Under the pieces are notes generated by a model. That model was not told where the DNA came from and ran no database searches. It worked only from the letters and a program-made list of their open reading frames with translations. Source: a virus. From it: a stretch of DNA of 49,082 nt. Position 1 is the stretch's first letter. Each line of letters begins with the position of its first letter. The stretch covers positions 1 to 49,082 of IMG/VR virus record IMGVR_UViG_3300017971_000371, one strand, 5' to 3'. The position numbers and the translations under genes were made by a program. Below, one piece after another: positions 16,769 to 25,663 of the stretch.

Positions 16769-18304
16769 CTAGATCTGCGTCGACGTTGCACCGTTGATCA
16801 AGACCACCGTCCCGAGCCGCGGGAATTGGTGATTCGAGATCGGCACGTCGTCAGAAACGCCGTTGAGTAAGAAATCGTCGGGACCGGCTCCGATCTTTCG
16901 AACACCGGGAACGTCGCGAACCACGTTGAAGATGTCCGACCACGAAATCTCCCCCGCGGGGTTGCCGTCCGCGTCCTTGTAGTTGTAGCCGAAGTCGACG
17001 TTCGCGTTCGCGGTCCCGTCGTCTTCGAGCGGCTCGAACCAATCGACGAGCGCCGCTTGAATCGCCGCCTTGACAGCGGTCGCCGAGTAACCTTCGCGGA
17101 GCCAGATCGTCGCCCGAACGTCAACGTCGAGATACGCGGGATCGAGAACCTCGACTTGAAACGTGATCGTGTTCGGATAGGTCTCGGTAACCATCGCCAG
17201 AACCGACGCCTTGAGAGCCGCGCTCGGCGTGCTCCCGCTCGACGGTATCACGTAGAGCCGCCCGTGATTCTCGCTGATCCCCGTGTCCTCGTTCGACGAG
17301 AGCATGAGCGCGCGACCTACGCCGGGAACGCGTAGAGCGTTGATCTCGTAGTCCTCGCGGGCGACCGTGCGGTTCAACACGCGGAGTGATTGCGGCGCCA
17401 ACGAGCGAGCCGCCTCGACGGTCTCCCTCTCCGCTCCCCCCGCCGCCGCCGCCGCGTTCGTGCTTCGCAGATAAGCGGGATTCCCGAGCGAGTCGGAGAA
17501 CGTACCGACGAGCTTGACGAGAGACGCCGCGTCGACGTTGCCTTCGAGCCCTCCGCCCGTCTTATAGTCGGCGGTTATGGTGTCCCCGTCGGGCGGGATC
17601 TTCCCGTTCGTGCCGTCGCCGAAGCCGATCGTCGCGTGATCGTTCTGGTCAACCGAGACCGTGAAGTGGAGATCGTTCGGACCGCTTTCGAGGAAGTTGT
17701 CGACCTCCGTCCACCCCGTCGGGTAGCTGGTCGTCGAGATCTCGATCGACCCGTCGAGGTACGGGGAGAACGGGAGGAACTTCTCTTGATCGGCGAGACC
17801 ATCCGACGTGAAGACCGTTTGCTTTGTGAGAGAGTGCTCCCATTGCACATCGACCGTGAGGCTCCCCGCGGGAATCACGGGATCGCCCGAGCCGTCCCAC
17901 CCTATGATCTCGCCCTTGATCGGATCGGTGACTTCGAGGGTTTGAATCACTGAGCCGAGAGGGACCGGCACGTCGCCCGCGAGCGGTCCGTTCGCAAGCG
18001 TGATCGTGCAATCGGCGGTCGCGGCGCTGGCGCCGCTCAACTCGTAGCCGATCAGCTTGGCAAGCGCGATCGCGTTGCGCCTGAGTTGCACGAAACCCCA
18101 TCGGCCCTCGGGCGCTTGGTTGTCTTGGTAGTAGATCAACACGTCGAGGACGAACGCAAACATTTCGAGGATCACGTTCCCGAAATTGGCGATCTCGAAA
18201 TCGGTCCACTCGGGGAAAACGCTCTTCGCTAAATCGATCAAGCGCGAGCGCATCGCGTCGAAGTCCTTGTCGGTGTAGTCGTAATTTTCGGGAAGGATCG
18301 ACAC
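16769..18304 (-). CDS. Baseplate wedge protein J (gp6-like)
   Basis: The product is 511 residues from GTG at 18304 behind GGAGGTAACA. The N-terminus has the classic baseplate J layout: DKDFDAMRSRLIDLAKSVFP, then WTDFEIANFGNVILEMFAFV, then YYQDNQAPEGRWG and RRNAIALAKLIGYEL. This is followed by a beta domain and later IGFGDGTNGKIPPDGDTITA and ETVEAARSLAPQSLRVLNRT, also typical. J forms the wedge ring that opens during sheath contraction. Its start codon is two bases from the stop of the gp25-like gene. The assignment is secure by motif order and by its neighbours (gp25, gpV, gpI). Confidence 0.92.
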   Translation of the reverse strand: MSILPENYDYTDKDFDAMRSRLIDLAKSVFPEWTDFEIANFGNVILEMFAFVLDVLIYYQDNQAPEGRWGFVQLRRNAIALAKLIGYELSGASAATADCTITLANGPLAGDVPVPLGSVIQTLEVTDPIKGEIIGWDGSGDPVIPAGSLTVDVQWEHSLTKQTVFTSDGLADQEKFLPFSPYLDGSIEISTTSYPTGWTEVDNFLESGPNDLHFTVSVDQNDHATIGFGDGTNGKIPPDGDTITADYKTGGGLEGNVDAASLVKLVGTFSDSLGNPAYLRSTNAAAAAGGAERETVEAARSLAPQSLRVLNRTVAREDYEINALRVPGVGRALMLSSNEDTGISENHGRLYVIPSSGSTPSAALKASVLAMVTETYPNTITFQVEVLDPAYLDVDVRATIWLREGYSATAVKAAIQAALVDWFEPLEDDGTANANVDFGYNYKDADGNPAGEISWSDIFNVVRDVPGVRKIGAGPDDFLLNGVSDDVPISNHQFPRLGTVVLINGATSTQI

Positions 18305-18306
18305 TG

Positions 18307-18705
18307 TTACCTCCGCACTTCGATGACCGCTTCGTTCGTGCGATCTGAATTATAACCTAACGGCGTGTAGGAAACGAACACTCGAAGCGCAGTATCCGAA
18401 ACCTCAACGCGGGCGCGGGTCACACGAACCCGAGTCTCGAAGCGAGAGATCACTTCGGCGGTCATTTGGAGGGCGAGCCCCTGGATCGTCGAGTTGTGGA
18501 TCTTCCGGTGCTTCAAGTTGATCAAGCGCGTTCCCACCTCGTCACGCCACGGAAGCTCGCCGCGCTGATCCGCCGTCGGTCCGATTATGCCGATTAGCTC
18601 GGCAAGATCCGAGCGGAGCAACTGGTCGCCGGTCGTGTTGGCGAAGTCGCCCTTGCCGTCCCTTTGAAACGGGGTGATCAATCCTCGACCGAAATCAAGA
18701 GCCAT
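18307..18705 (-). CDS. Baseplate wedge protein W (gp25-like)
   Basis: The product is 132 residues, typical for the GPW/gp25 family. The family pattern is present: FGRGLITPFQRDGKGDFANT at the start, LLRSDLAELIGIIGPTADQR, GELPWRDEVGTRLINLKHRK, and a C-terminal strand pair (RVTRARVEVSDTALRVFVSY). The conserved GELPWRxxxG segment is intact. In contractile machines gp25 links baseplate and first sheath ring. AGAGGTGTTAAGCG precedes the ATG. It is immediately followed by baseplate J, the standard gene order. Confidence 0.92.
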   Translation of the reverse strand: MALDFGRGLITPFQRDGKGDFANTTGDQLLRSDLAELIGIIGPTADQRGELPWRDEVGTRLINLKHRKIHNSTIQGLALQMTAEVISRFETRVRVTRARVEVSDTALRVFVSYTPLGYNSDRTNEAVIEVRR

Positions 18706-18708
18706 CGC

Positions 18709-19488
18709 TTAACACCTCTGCTTTCCAAGCGCGAGCGTGAGTTCGAGCACGGGATCAATGATCGCGTCCGCAATTTCTCGAAGCACTTGCGCCAGCGTGA
18801 GAATGATCTCGATTATCGCGTCGAGCCCCTCCGCGAGATTGTCCGAGACGAGTTGACCGAAACACGGGATTTCCTCGCCGCCAATTAGACCAATGAAGAT
18901 ATTGAGGAGCAAGATGATCCGACCGATTCCCTTGAGCGCCTCCGCCGTCGAGAGAACCCCGTCGTCGACGGTGCGCTGAGAGCACGCGAGGATCGCGTTC
19001 AGCGAAACGTCGTTGAGGTCCGCGGCGCGGTCGATCAGATCGGCGATCCTCTGAACCTGCGATTGAATATAGAGCAAGTCGGCGGCGATCCCTTCGAGTA
19101 GTTGCGCGAACGCTTCAAGCGTTTTCTTGATCATGCGCGGGATCGAGAGTTGCGGGATCATGGCGAGGAGCTTGTCGAGGATCTCGGCGAGGTTCGGAAT
19201 GCACTCTATGATCTTGGTCGGGTCGAGTTCCGTGATTGCGTCGACGCCGCCCTCGACACACTTGAAGATCGCCAGCGCGAAATCAATGATATCGAAGATC
19301 GGTTTCAGCGGCGCCAGCGCGGGCCCGATCTGCGAAAAGAATTGAAGCGGAACGTCGGCGGCGTGCGGGATCTTTTCGATACCATCCCAAATGTGCGAGA
19401 GGCAAAAGCCACCGGGAAAACAGATCTCGTCAATCGAGGGTATCTCGGGAAGAGCGAGGCACGGGATGTCGTCGGGAGACCAAACCAT
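18709..19488 (-). CDS. Hydrophobic helical baseplate-region protein, unassigned
   Basis: The product is 259 residues. The N-terminal third is rich in Cys and Pro (IPCLALPEIPSIDEICFPGG, FCLSHIWDGIEKIP). The rest is a series of amphipathic and hydrophobic helices (PIFDIIDFALAIFKCVEGGV, IIECIPNLAEILDKLLAMIP, IGRIILLLNIFIGLIGGEE) ending LALGKQRC. I recall similar proteins, always between the spike and gp25 genes of large myophages and annotated only as hypothetical. Seven cysteines in a virion protein are unusual. Position inside the hub-to-wedge gene series argues for a baseplate hub component, for example inside the central channel; that is inference. AGGG eight bases before the ATG is a weak ribosome site, and the stop of the spike gene lies three bases upstream. 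Confidence 0.7.
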   Translation of the reverse strand: MVWSPDDIPCLALPEIPSIDEICFPGGFCLSHIWDGIEKIPHAADVPLQFFSQIGPALAPLKPIFDIIDFALAIFKCVEGGVDAITELDPTKIIECIPNLAEILDKLLAMIPQLSIPRMIKKTLEAFAQLLEGIAADLLYIQSQVQRIADLIDRAADLNDVSLNAILACSQRTVDDGVLSTAEALKGIGRIILLLNIFIGLIGGEEIPCFGQLVSDNLAEGLDAIIEIILTLAQVLREIADAIIDPVLELTLALGKQRC

Positions 19489-19491
19489 TTT

Positions 19492-20418
19492 TCAACCCTG
19501 TATCGGCTTCGTCGAGGGCATGACGATCCGATCGTTAATCTGTACCTGCGCGCCCTTGATATCGATCAGCGGAGCGTCGAGCGCGAGCGTCCTCTCCGCG
19601 CGAATGAGCGCCGAGTTCTGATCAGCGTCGAGCACGAACTCGACCATCGTTTCCTCGGTCCCCTTCACGTCTCGAACCGCCTTGAGCGTCGCTTGCCGCG
19701 AGCCGCTCCCTTTCTCTTGCTCGGTACTGAGCCCGAGCGCCGACGCCGCGCTCCCCCCGATTTGCAACGTCGTCGACTCGCCAGTGAACACCGACTCGAT
19801 CACGATCGCTTTGTTGATCGCGTAGCACCGAACGCGCGTCATGACCGCGGCGATCTGAGAAGCTACCGTTCCCGCCGAGAGCGTCCCGTCGCTCGACTGC
19901 GAGGCGTCGAGGGTAACGCTCTCCTCGGTCGCGAGGTTGACCGCCGCCGTGAGCGTCTTGCCGTCTAGGTCCGAGAACGGACCCGTCACAGAACCGGCAA
20001 CACGAGCCGGATCAGCGCGGTTGTCGAGCACAACGCGGAACGGCCCGAAGCCGAAGACCTTGATCCTCGGATCGGTATACTCGGGGAACTGCTCGCCGTC
20101 GCCATGCCAGCCGGGAGCCCAAACGGGTTGATCTGGATCGCCGTTTACGAACATGCAATAGACATCAGCGCCCACGGGGGGGACGTAGTTGCGCCCCTCT
20201 TGCGCCGAGCCTCCCGCCCCGAAGGGGAGGGCCCAAACGCTTTCGGGTTCGATCAGCCCAGGGATGACGAACTTGATCCGCCCGATATAGGGAAGCTCTT
20301 CCGCGTTCGGATCGTTGGGGTCGTTCTCGATCTTGACGACGGTCCCCGTGTAGAGCCCGAAGAGCTTGTCGGGATCGTCGTCGTAGAACTGATCGTCGTA
20401 TGCGTGCGGTGTGTTCAT
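19492..20418 (-). CDS. Baseplate central spike V (gp5-type OB fold) with inserted module
   Basis: The product is 308 residues. Residues about 20-105 are the OB fold of the gpV/gp5 family (LFGLYTGTVVKIENDPNDPN, LPYIGRIKFVIPGLIEPESV, PVGADVYCMFVNGDPDQPVW). Residues about 265-308 are the short-repeat beta-prism (ALIRAERTLALDAPLIDIKG, AQVQINDRIV). Between them, about 140-245, lies one IN-like module (DGKTLTAAVNLATEESVTLD, TVASQIAAVMTRV, GSAASALGLSTEQ) not usual for this family. The spike tips the tail tube and pierces the outer membrane. Its start follows the stop of the gpD gene by one base (AAGTGACATG), so translation is likely coupled. Confidence 0.85.
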   Translation of the reverse strand: MNTPHAYDDQFYDDDPDKLFGLYTGTVVKIENDPNDPNAEELPYIGRIKFVIPGLIEPESVWALPFGAGGSAQEGRNYVPPVGADVYCMFVNGDPDQPVWAPGWHGDGEQFPEYTDPRIKVFGFGPFRVVLDNRADPARVAGSVTGPFSDLDGKTLTAAVNLATEESVTLDASQSSDGTLSAGTVASQIAAVMTRVRCYAINKAIVIESVFTGESTTLQIGGSAASALGLSTEQEKGSGSRQATLKAVRDVKGTEETMVEFVLDADQNSALIRAERTLALDAPLIDIKGAQVQINDRIVMPSTKPIQG

Positions 20419-20419
20419 G

Positions 20420-21760
20420 TCACTTGGGCCCCGCGGTTCGCGGTAGCTCTACCCCCTTGCGTTCCCACTTCTCGCGATCCGATCTCGGAAGCGCGGCGAC
20501 TTGCTCGGCTGTCAACGCGACGGCGTCGCCCTTGCGGTTGCCTTCCGAATCTTCCCAAACGTAACCCAAAACAAGCGTATCTTTGGGCCCCCTGATTCGA
20601 ACGACGTGTCGCGTGAGTTTCCCGACGGGACCGCCCGACGAGTCGTTTATGTTCTGTTTGAGCGTCTTCTTTAACCTCGCCTTCACTTGGTCGAGCGCGT
20701 TCTTTTTGCCTTCGAGTTCCTGAACGAACTGGCCCGGTTTGATCAGGGTTCGAACCTTGGTCAAGTAGTAGTTCCCCGACCACGTATCACCGACGCCGAG
20801 AAGCTCGACGACTTGCTTCGCTCCGATCTCGGGGTGTCCGATCGTCTTCCACTTCGCCGAATATTTCCCCTCCGCCGTGAGCCGCCATCGCGCGTCGGCG
20901 CGGAGCTTCGCCTCCGAGGTAGGCATGAGAAAGATCGGTCGATCGACTTGGCGCGTAACGCGGATCTGTCGCTCTCCCTGGTAGTCGTCTGGATCGCCAT
21001 CTTCCTCTTCCTTGCCGAGCGACGTGAACTCGGTATCCTTCGACGACCCGTAAGCCTCGCTCCATTCCTTCGTGATCGGATCGCGCGCCAGCGTCCGAAC
21101 GCGGGTCACGCCGCGCGTCAAGTTTCCCTCGAACGAGGGGAGCGCTAACACGTCGCCTTGACCGGGGTCCGCGGCGTAGATGTAGATACGGGTCGGTTGC
21201 AACTCGAAGGGGCGCCGGTGAAAGTGAAACCCCAAGTGATCGAGATAGAACACGAAACCGTTTCGCTTCGCCAGCTTCGATAGAAAGCGCATGTCCGAGA
21301 CGCGTTGAGAAACCTCGTGATAAACGATCTCGCTCGTGTCGTCGACGTGTAGAAGCTCGCCCTCGAACCCGTACTCTTTCGCAATCTCGATCGCGATCGC
21401 CGAGTGCGACATCCACGACCAGATCCTTCGGCGCGGTTTGCGGTCCATAAGGATCGCCGGGGAGCGCGCCTTGACGGTTAGCGGGTCGGTCCCTGAAACC
21501 TTTTGAACGATCACGTCGCGGGGCGCTCCCATGTCGCCGGGGTAACCCCATTGCACGCGGAGCCGTTGCCCCTTCACGAACGCGGGCTCGTCGAGGAGCT
21601 TGAGATCCGTGTTCCTGAGAACGAGCGTCGCTTGATCGAGCTTCTTTTCCTCGTCGTCGAACGTGAACGAGAGGAGCCGATCTTGAAGGTATCCGATCAG
21701 CTTCTCGCCCTCGTCGGCGTGAATCAGCTTCACGAATAGACGCACGTCCGCGAAGGGCAT
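20420..21760 (-). CDS. Baseplate hub protein D (gp27/late control D-like)
   Basis: The product is 446 residues. The family pattern is a first beta domain (RLLSFTFDDEEKKLDQATLV, RLRVQWGYPGD), a middle helical part (AIAIEIAKEYGFEGEL) and SDMRFLSKLAKRNGFVFYLD, the usual gpD signature, then LGFHFHRRPF. The hub forms the trimeric adaptor between the tail tube and the spike encoded directly downstream. The C-terminal 80 residues (VGKLTRHVVRIRGPKDTLVL and following) are an extra, charged extension. GGAG stands eight bases before the ATG. Confidence 0.88.
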   Translation of the reverse strand: MPFADVRLFVKLIHADEGEKLIGYLQDRLLSFTFDDEEKKLDQATLVLRNTDLKLLDEPAFVKGQRLRVQWGYPGDMGAPRDVIVQKVSGTDPLTVKARSPAILMDRKPRRRIWSWMSHSAIAIEIAKEYGFEGELLHVDDTSEIVYHEVSQRVSDMRFLSKLAKRNGFVFYLDHLGFHFHRRPFELQPTRIYIYAADPGQGDVLALPSFEGNLTRGVTRVRTLARDPITKEWSEAYGSSKDTEFTSLGKEEEDGDPDDYQGERQIRVTRQVDRPIFLMPTSEAKLRADARWRLTAEGKYSAKWKTIGHPEIGAKQVVELLGVGDTWSGNYYLTKVRTLIKPGQFVQELEGKKNALDQVKARLKKTLKQNINDSSGGPVGKLTRHVVRIRGPKDTLVLGYVWEDSEGNRKGDAVALTAEQVAALPRSDREKWERKGVELPRTAGPK

Positions 21761-21763
21761 CCC

Positions 21764-22102
21764 CTAGATCTCCCTTCGTCGGTTCGAGTTCATGATCTCC
21801 ATTCGCACCAAGCGCGACGACGGGATCTTGAGTTGCGACGACGGCGTGAGCGCGATCGTCGGATCGTGTATGCCGTTGAAGTCGGCGATGATCCACCAAA
21901 GGCCGCACGCGCGATCGGTATCTATGGCGCGGAAGTAGCGACCCGCAAGGTTAAACAGGGTGTCGCCCTCCGCGACGACGTGCGTCCGGTTGTCGGTCTC
22001 TTCGCGGAAGCGGAACGGTTGACGCTCGACGAGGTAGTCGCGCCCCTCGTCATCGGTCAGCCCGAACACGAATCGGTAACGACTGTTGAAATAGATCGCC
22101 AT
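21764..22102 (-). CDS. LysM-type baseplate protein (tail protein X / gp53-like)
   Basis: The product is 112 residues. A LysM-like core covers about residues 40-98: THVVAEGDTLFNLAGRYFRA, then LWWIIADFNGIHDPTIALTP and SSQLKIPSSRLV. The GDTL and the LxIP motif are the recognisable parts. In contractile phages this small protein attaches the wedge to the hub or binds the cell wall. The ribosome site is GAGGTGCTAG before ATG. It stands between the tube-baseplate linker and the gpD hub gene, its usual place. Confidence 0.85.
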   Translation of the reverse strand: MAIYFNSRYRFVFGLTDDEGRDYLVERQPFRFREETDNRTHVVAEGDTLFNLAGRYFRAIDTDRACGLWWIIADFNGIHDPTIALTPSSQLKIPSSRLVRMEIMNSNRRREI

Positions 22103-22110
22103 CTAGCACC

Positions 22111-22737
22111 TCACCGGAACGACCCGAGATCTCGCGCCGCCTCCATTGTGATCCGCGAGATCGGCGCCTCGTCGAACTTGAGTTGAGCGGTCCAGATCAT
22201 CGGGCGCATGAGCTTGTCGAATCTCGCGTAACGGAAATGACAGGTTATCAAGCGCACCCGCAACGACAAGACGTTCCCGATATTGAGGCGCAAGGGCGGG
22301 GGCGCCGCGCCTATGATCCCCTCGCTCGGTCCGGTTTGCGGCTCGGGGTCGGGAGGGTAGAGACACGAGATCAAAAACTTCCGACCCTCTTCGCCTTTCT
22401 CTACCGCGAGATCGAAGCGCTCGTTTGACGGGACGTCGTTGCGGAGTTCCTGAACGACCAGCATTCGGTTGTAGTAGATCTCGAAAGTGACCGGGACGTT
22501 CTTGTTCGCCTTGAATTGGTGGTATCCGTGCGACATGCCCATCGGGGATTGCATGTCGTATTCGGCTTCATAGACTTCCTCGATCGCCGGGGGGTTGAAG
22601 AAAAACTCGAACGACTCGCCGCTCCGCTCGTTCGTGATCGAGCCACGAACCACCGTCACGTCGCGACCGAAGATGTCGCTCAAGTTGCGATCGCCGCTTG
22701 GCTTGTTCGCCGGTTTTGCGTTCGGGTCTTGTGCCAT
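22111..22737 (-). CDS. Tube-baseplate linker protein (CIS-tube/Afp7-like N-terminal family)
   Basis: The product is 208 residues. After a polar start, the segment GESFEFFFNPPAIEEVYEAE with FxFNP is characteristic of the proteins that cap the tail tube at the baseplate in contractile systems. VPVTFEIYYNRM and LRLNIGNVLSLRVRLITCHF follow, and the end DKLMRPMIWTAQLKFDEAPI is the expected beta-sheet. The full-length family in injection systems fuses a LysM domain to this part; here the LysM domain is the separate next gene. GGGGAG precedes the ATG. Confidence 0.75.
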   Translation of the reverse strand: MAQDPNAKPANKPSGDRNLSDIFGRDVTVVRGSITNERSGESFEFFFNPPAIEEVYEAEYDMQSPMGMSHGYHQFKANKNVPVTFEIYYNRMLVVQELRNDVPSNERFDLAVEKGEEGRKFLISCLYPPDPEPQTGPSEGIIGAAPPPLRLNIGNVLSLRVRLITCHFRYARFDKLMRPMIWTAQLKFDEAPISRITMEAARDLGSFR

Positions 22738-22747
22738 CGCAACTCCC

Positions 22748-25402
22748 CTATTCCATCGCGCGCTCGGTCGCTTCGACGTTCTGCTTGTGGACTAACTCCA
22801 TGACTTTTTCGCCGTCGATCTCGGCGACGAGTTCGACCGGGCGACCCGCAAGCGCATCGATCGCGCTGGCGATTCGGTTGAACTCTTTCTCGTATTGGCC
22901 CGCGCGCTCCGAGGTGAGTTGTCCCGCCGCGCGCTCTTGCGCCATGTTGTATTTTTGTTCTTCGAGTTCGCCGAGCAACGAGGTAACCCCACCGCGCGCT
23001 TGCGCTATGTCGGATGTGATTCGCGCCTCTTGCGCCCGCTGCCCCGCTCGTTGAAATTGCGCTTGTATCTTATCGTGCCTCGCTTGTAGGAGCTTGCTTG
23101 ACCCCGCCGAGACTTCCCTTTTCCCGGTCACCGGATCGACGTATCCTGTTTGAACATTCATGAGCCGCCGCTGCATAATGTTTCCGAAATTGCCTAGCGA
23201 GATCTTCCCGCCGAACAGATCCGAGAACGTCTTCCCTATCGCGCTGAACGACTCAACGAAAACTTGCTTCATGTAGCGGACGGTTTCGATCAAACCCTGG
23301 ATCGCGTGAACGATAAACATGATCACGTCTTTGATAAAGACCGCCACGTCGTAGAGCGTTCCCATTACCGCGACCAGTGTTCGGAAGCCCTCGACAACGT
23401 CCGCCGCGGTGACGCCCTTCAACGACTCGCGGATATCCTTCGCGAGATCCATAACGCCCGACATCATGTCGATCGCGATCTCGCCGAGACCCGCAAGCGC
23501 AACGCCTGTTTGCGCGCCCGCGTCTTCCCACTTGCTCATCGAGCCAGTGAACATGCTGGTCGCGTCGACACCTATCAAGTCGAAGAATTTTTTCTTGAGG
23601 CGGTCGAGCGGCTCCGCGAGCATGTCGACGCCGCGGTCGAACCCCGTCTTCAACCCCTCCCAAAAAAGTTCGGCCCGCTTGAGAAAGCGCGTGAACCCGT
23701 TTATGAACGCGTTTAGCCCGCTCGAATTCATCTTGTCGAGTTCCTTTTCGGTCGCCGACGAGAGCGATCCTTGCGACCACAACTCGGTAACCGCCTTGAA
23801 CCCGAGCTTGAACTTTTTGACGAAGCCGTCCCACGTCGACCCCATCCCCCCTACGTTCTTTTGGAACCCGCGGAACATGGCATAAAACGCGATCCCCAAA
23901 CCTCCGATCAAGAGGGTCAACGGACCGAGCACGAGAATCATTTTTGCGAACGAGAGGATGAGCCCGCCGACACTGAACCCGAGGAGAGTCAAGATCCCCT
24001 TGAGCATGAGGAGCGCGCCAGCCGACGCAATGATCGAACCGATCGCTCCGAACACTCCGATGATCGCCGTCCGCACGCCGGGAGGGAGCGCGTTTATGAA
24101 ACGAGCGATCGCCTCCGTCGTTTTGTAAACCGCCTTCGTTACGAGCTTCATGATCGGGAGAGCGCCCTCGCCGATGGTGACCTTGAGGGTCTCGGTCGCG
24201 CCGGTCAAGAGTTGCTTTTGCCCCGCGTAGGTTTCGAGGAGCGCGTCGGCGAAATCTCTCGCGGCGCCCTCCGACGTCTTCGCAGTCTTCGCCCACGTTC
24301 GAAGCTCTTCCGTCGATAGCTTTTGGATCGCGGCGAGTTTCTCTTCCTCCGACGCGAAGCGGGCGATCTCGAAGCGCATCGCCTCGATCGCTTGCTTGCC
24401 CTTGAGGGTCTTGTCGGTGCCGTCAACCGTGATCGTCCGTGAGGCGTTCGCTACCGCGTTGTAAGCCGCCATACCACGCCGCCCGAACCCGAGGGTCGTC
24501 GTCAAGAAAGCCTCGGCGTCAGTGGCGCCCTTGAGCTTCTCGGAGAGGTCTTGCATTACGTCGATGAACGGTCGAACCTTTCCGTCCTCTTTGTCGAAGA
24601 CGTCGATCCCCTTTTTCTGGATCAACTGTTGGGTTCGCTGGTCGGTCGCGAGTCGCGCGAACGATTCACGGAGAGAGGTCGAAGCGATCGACGCTTCGAT
24701 GTTCTGATTCCGCAAGAGCCCCATTGTGATCAAAGTGTCGTCGAGACTTTGCTTGTAGAGGTTCCCCGAGGTCGCCGCGCGAGAGAGCCCCGTCGAAAAA
24801 TCGCGCGCTTGGAAGTTGGTCATCTGAGTGATCTTGAGGAGCTTGTCGGTCACGACCGAAGCGTTTTTCGCCTCGCCGACGTAGCCTTGCATTTCGATCC
24901 CCATCGCCTTCATTGTGCCGACGACGGCGTTCGCGGCGTCCGCGAGACCGACTTGACCGAGGGAGCCGGTCGCCAGATCGAGAACGGGGACAAGGGTCGA
25001 CATCTGCTCTTGTGCCGTGAGACCAGCGGTCGCGAGATTGGTCAACCCTTCGACCGCCTCGTCGGGCGAGAACTTCGTTCCGAGGGCGGCGTCGAGAGCC
25101 GAGTCGTGAAGCGCTTTCAAGTCGGCGGTCGTCGCCTGACTGATCACGCCGATCCCCGCGAGCCCCTGTTGAAAGTTGCCCGCGGCGTTCGCGGCATTGG
25201 CGACGCCAGCGGTCATGCCCGCGCCGACCTTGAAGGTCGCCATCGCGGTTGCCATTTGCTTGAACCCGTTCGCCATTCCCGACGACGCCGCGCGAACCTT
25301 GTTCGACATATTCATGAAGTTGCGACCGGCCCGACCGAAGACCGGCGACGCCGCGTCTTTCGCCCAAAGCTCGAAGCCCGCTCCCATGTTCGCAAGCGCC
25401 AT
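22748..25402 (-). CDS. Tail tape measure protein
   Basis: The product is 884 residues. Residues about 75-435 match the TP901-type tape measure core ([60 protein letters not shown], later [14 protein letters not shown]). Residues about 444-510 are strongly hydrophobic and glycine-rich, likely the membrane-inserting part. The C-terminus contains [20 protein letters not shown], a common tape measure end. At about 1.5 angstrom per residue the length predicts a tail of roughly 130 nm; that is a rule of thumb. It is preceded by the frameshifted chaperone gene, the canonical order. Confidence 0.93.
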   Translation of the reverse strand: MALANMGAGFELWAKDAASPVFGRAGRNFMNMSNKVRAASSGMANGFKQMATAMATFKVGAGMTAGVANAANAAGNFQQGLAGIGVISQATTADLKALHDSALDAALGTKFSPDEAVEGLTNLATAGLTAQEQMSTLVPVLDLATGSLGQVGLADAANAVVGTMKAMGIEMQGYVGEAKNASVVTDKLLKITQMTNFQARDFSTGLSRAATSGNLYKQSLDDTLITMGLLRNQNIEASIASTSLRESFARLATDQRTQQLIQKKGIDVFDKEDGKVRPFIDVMQDLSEKLKGATDAEAFLTTTLGFGRRGMAAYNAVANASRTITVDGTDKTLKGKQAIEAMRFEIARFASEEEKLAAIQKLSTEELRTWAKTAKTSEGAARDFADALLETYAGQKQLLTGATETLKVTIGEGALPIMKLVTKAVYKTTEAIARFINALPPGVRTAIIGVFGAIGSIIASAGALLMLKGILTLLGFSVGGLILSFAKMILVLGPLTLLIGGLGIAFYAMFRGFQKNVGGMGSTWDGFVKKFKLGFKAVTELWSQGSLSSATEKELDKMNSSGLNAFINGFTRFLKRAELFWEGLKTGFDRGVDMLAEPLDRLKKKFFDLIGVDATSMFTGSMSKWEDAGAQTGVALAGLGEIAIDMMSGVMDLAKDIRESLKGVTAADVVEGFRTLVAVMGTLYDVAVFIKDVIMFIVHAIQGLIETVRYMKQVFVESFSAIGKTFSDLFGGKISLGNFGNIMQRRLMNVQTGYVDPVTGKREVSAGSSKLLQARHDKIQAQFQRAGQRAQEARITSDIAQARGGVTSLLGELEEQKYNMAQERAAGQLTSERAGQYEKEFNRIASAIDALAGRPVELVAEIDGEKVMELVHKQNVEATERAME

Positions 25403-25405
25403 CGT

Positions 25406-25663
25406 CTACCCCTTGAACCCCTTCACCTCCGCCTCGCGCTGATCGATTATCCGCTCGATCAATAGCTCCACCCGGTAGAGCGGCATCGCGAGAATTTCGG
25501 AAGGTTGGAACGAGCACCCGCCGCCGAAGATAGGAATCCAGTTTAGCTCATGAAACAACGTCGCGATTCCTTCCTCGCCTAGCGAGCCGAACCCTAGCGT
25601 TGCAAGCGCCGAGCGCGCTTGCGCTTCCGTCTTCCACGCCCAGGCAGGAATAAGGAAGCATCG
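25406..25663 (-). CDS. C-terminal extension of the tail-assembly chaperone, reached by -1 frameshift
   Basis: This frame has no credible start of its own: upstream it opens only at TTG 25702 inside the previous gene with no ribosome site, and an internal TTG is the only other choice. It overlaps the last 70 bases of the previous gene in the -1 frame. It encodes 85 residues after the shift point (RCFLIPAWAWKTEAQARSAL and TLFHELNWIPIFGGGCSFQP, ending EAEVKGFKG). The block HELNWIP-(x)-GGGCSFQP-(x)-MPLYRVELLIERI resembles small proteins encoded just before tape measure genes in other myophages. As in lambda gpG/GT and P2 gpE/E', the extended form would bind the tape measure. A separate TTG-started protein remains possible. 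Confidence 0.7.
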   Translation of the reverse strand, partial: RCFLIPAWAWKTEAQARSALATLGFGSLGEEGIATLFHELNWIPIFGGGCSFQPSEILAMPLYRVELLIERIIDQREAEVKGFKG

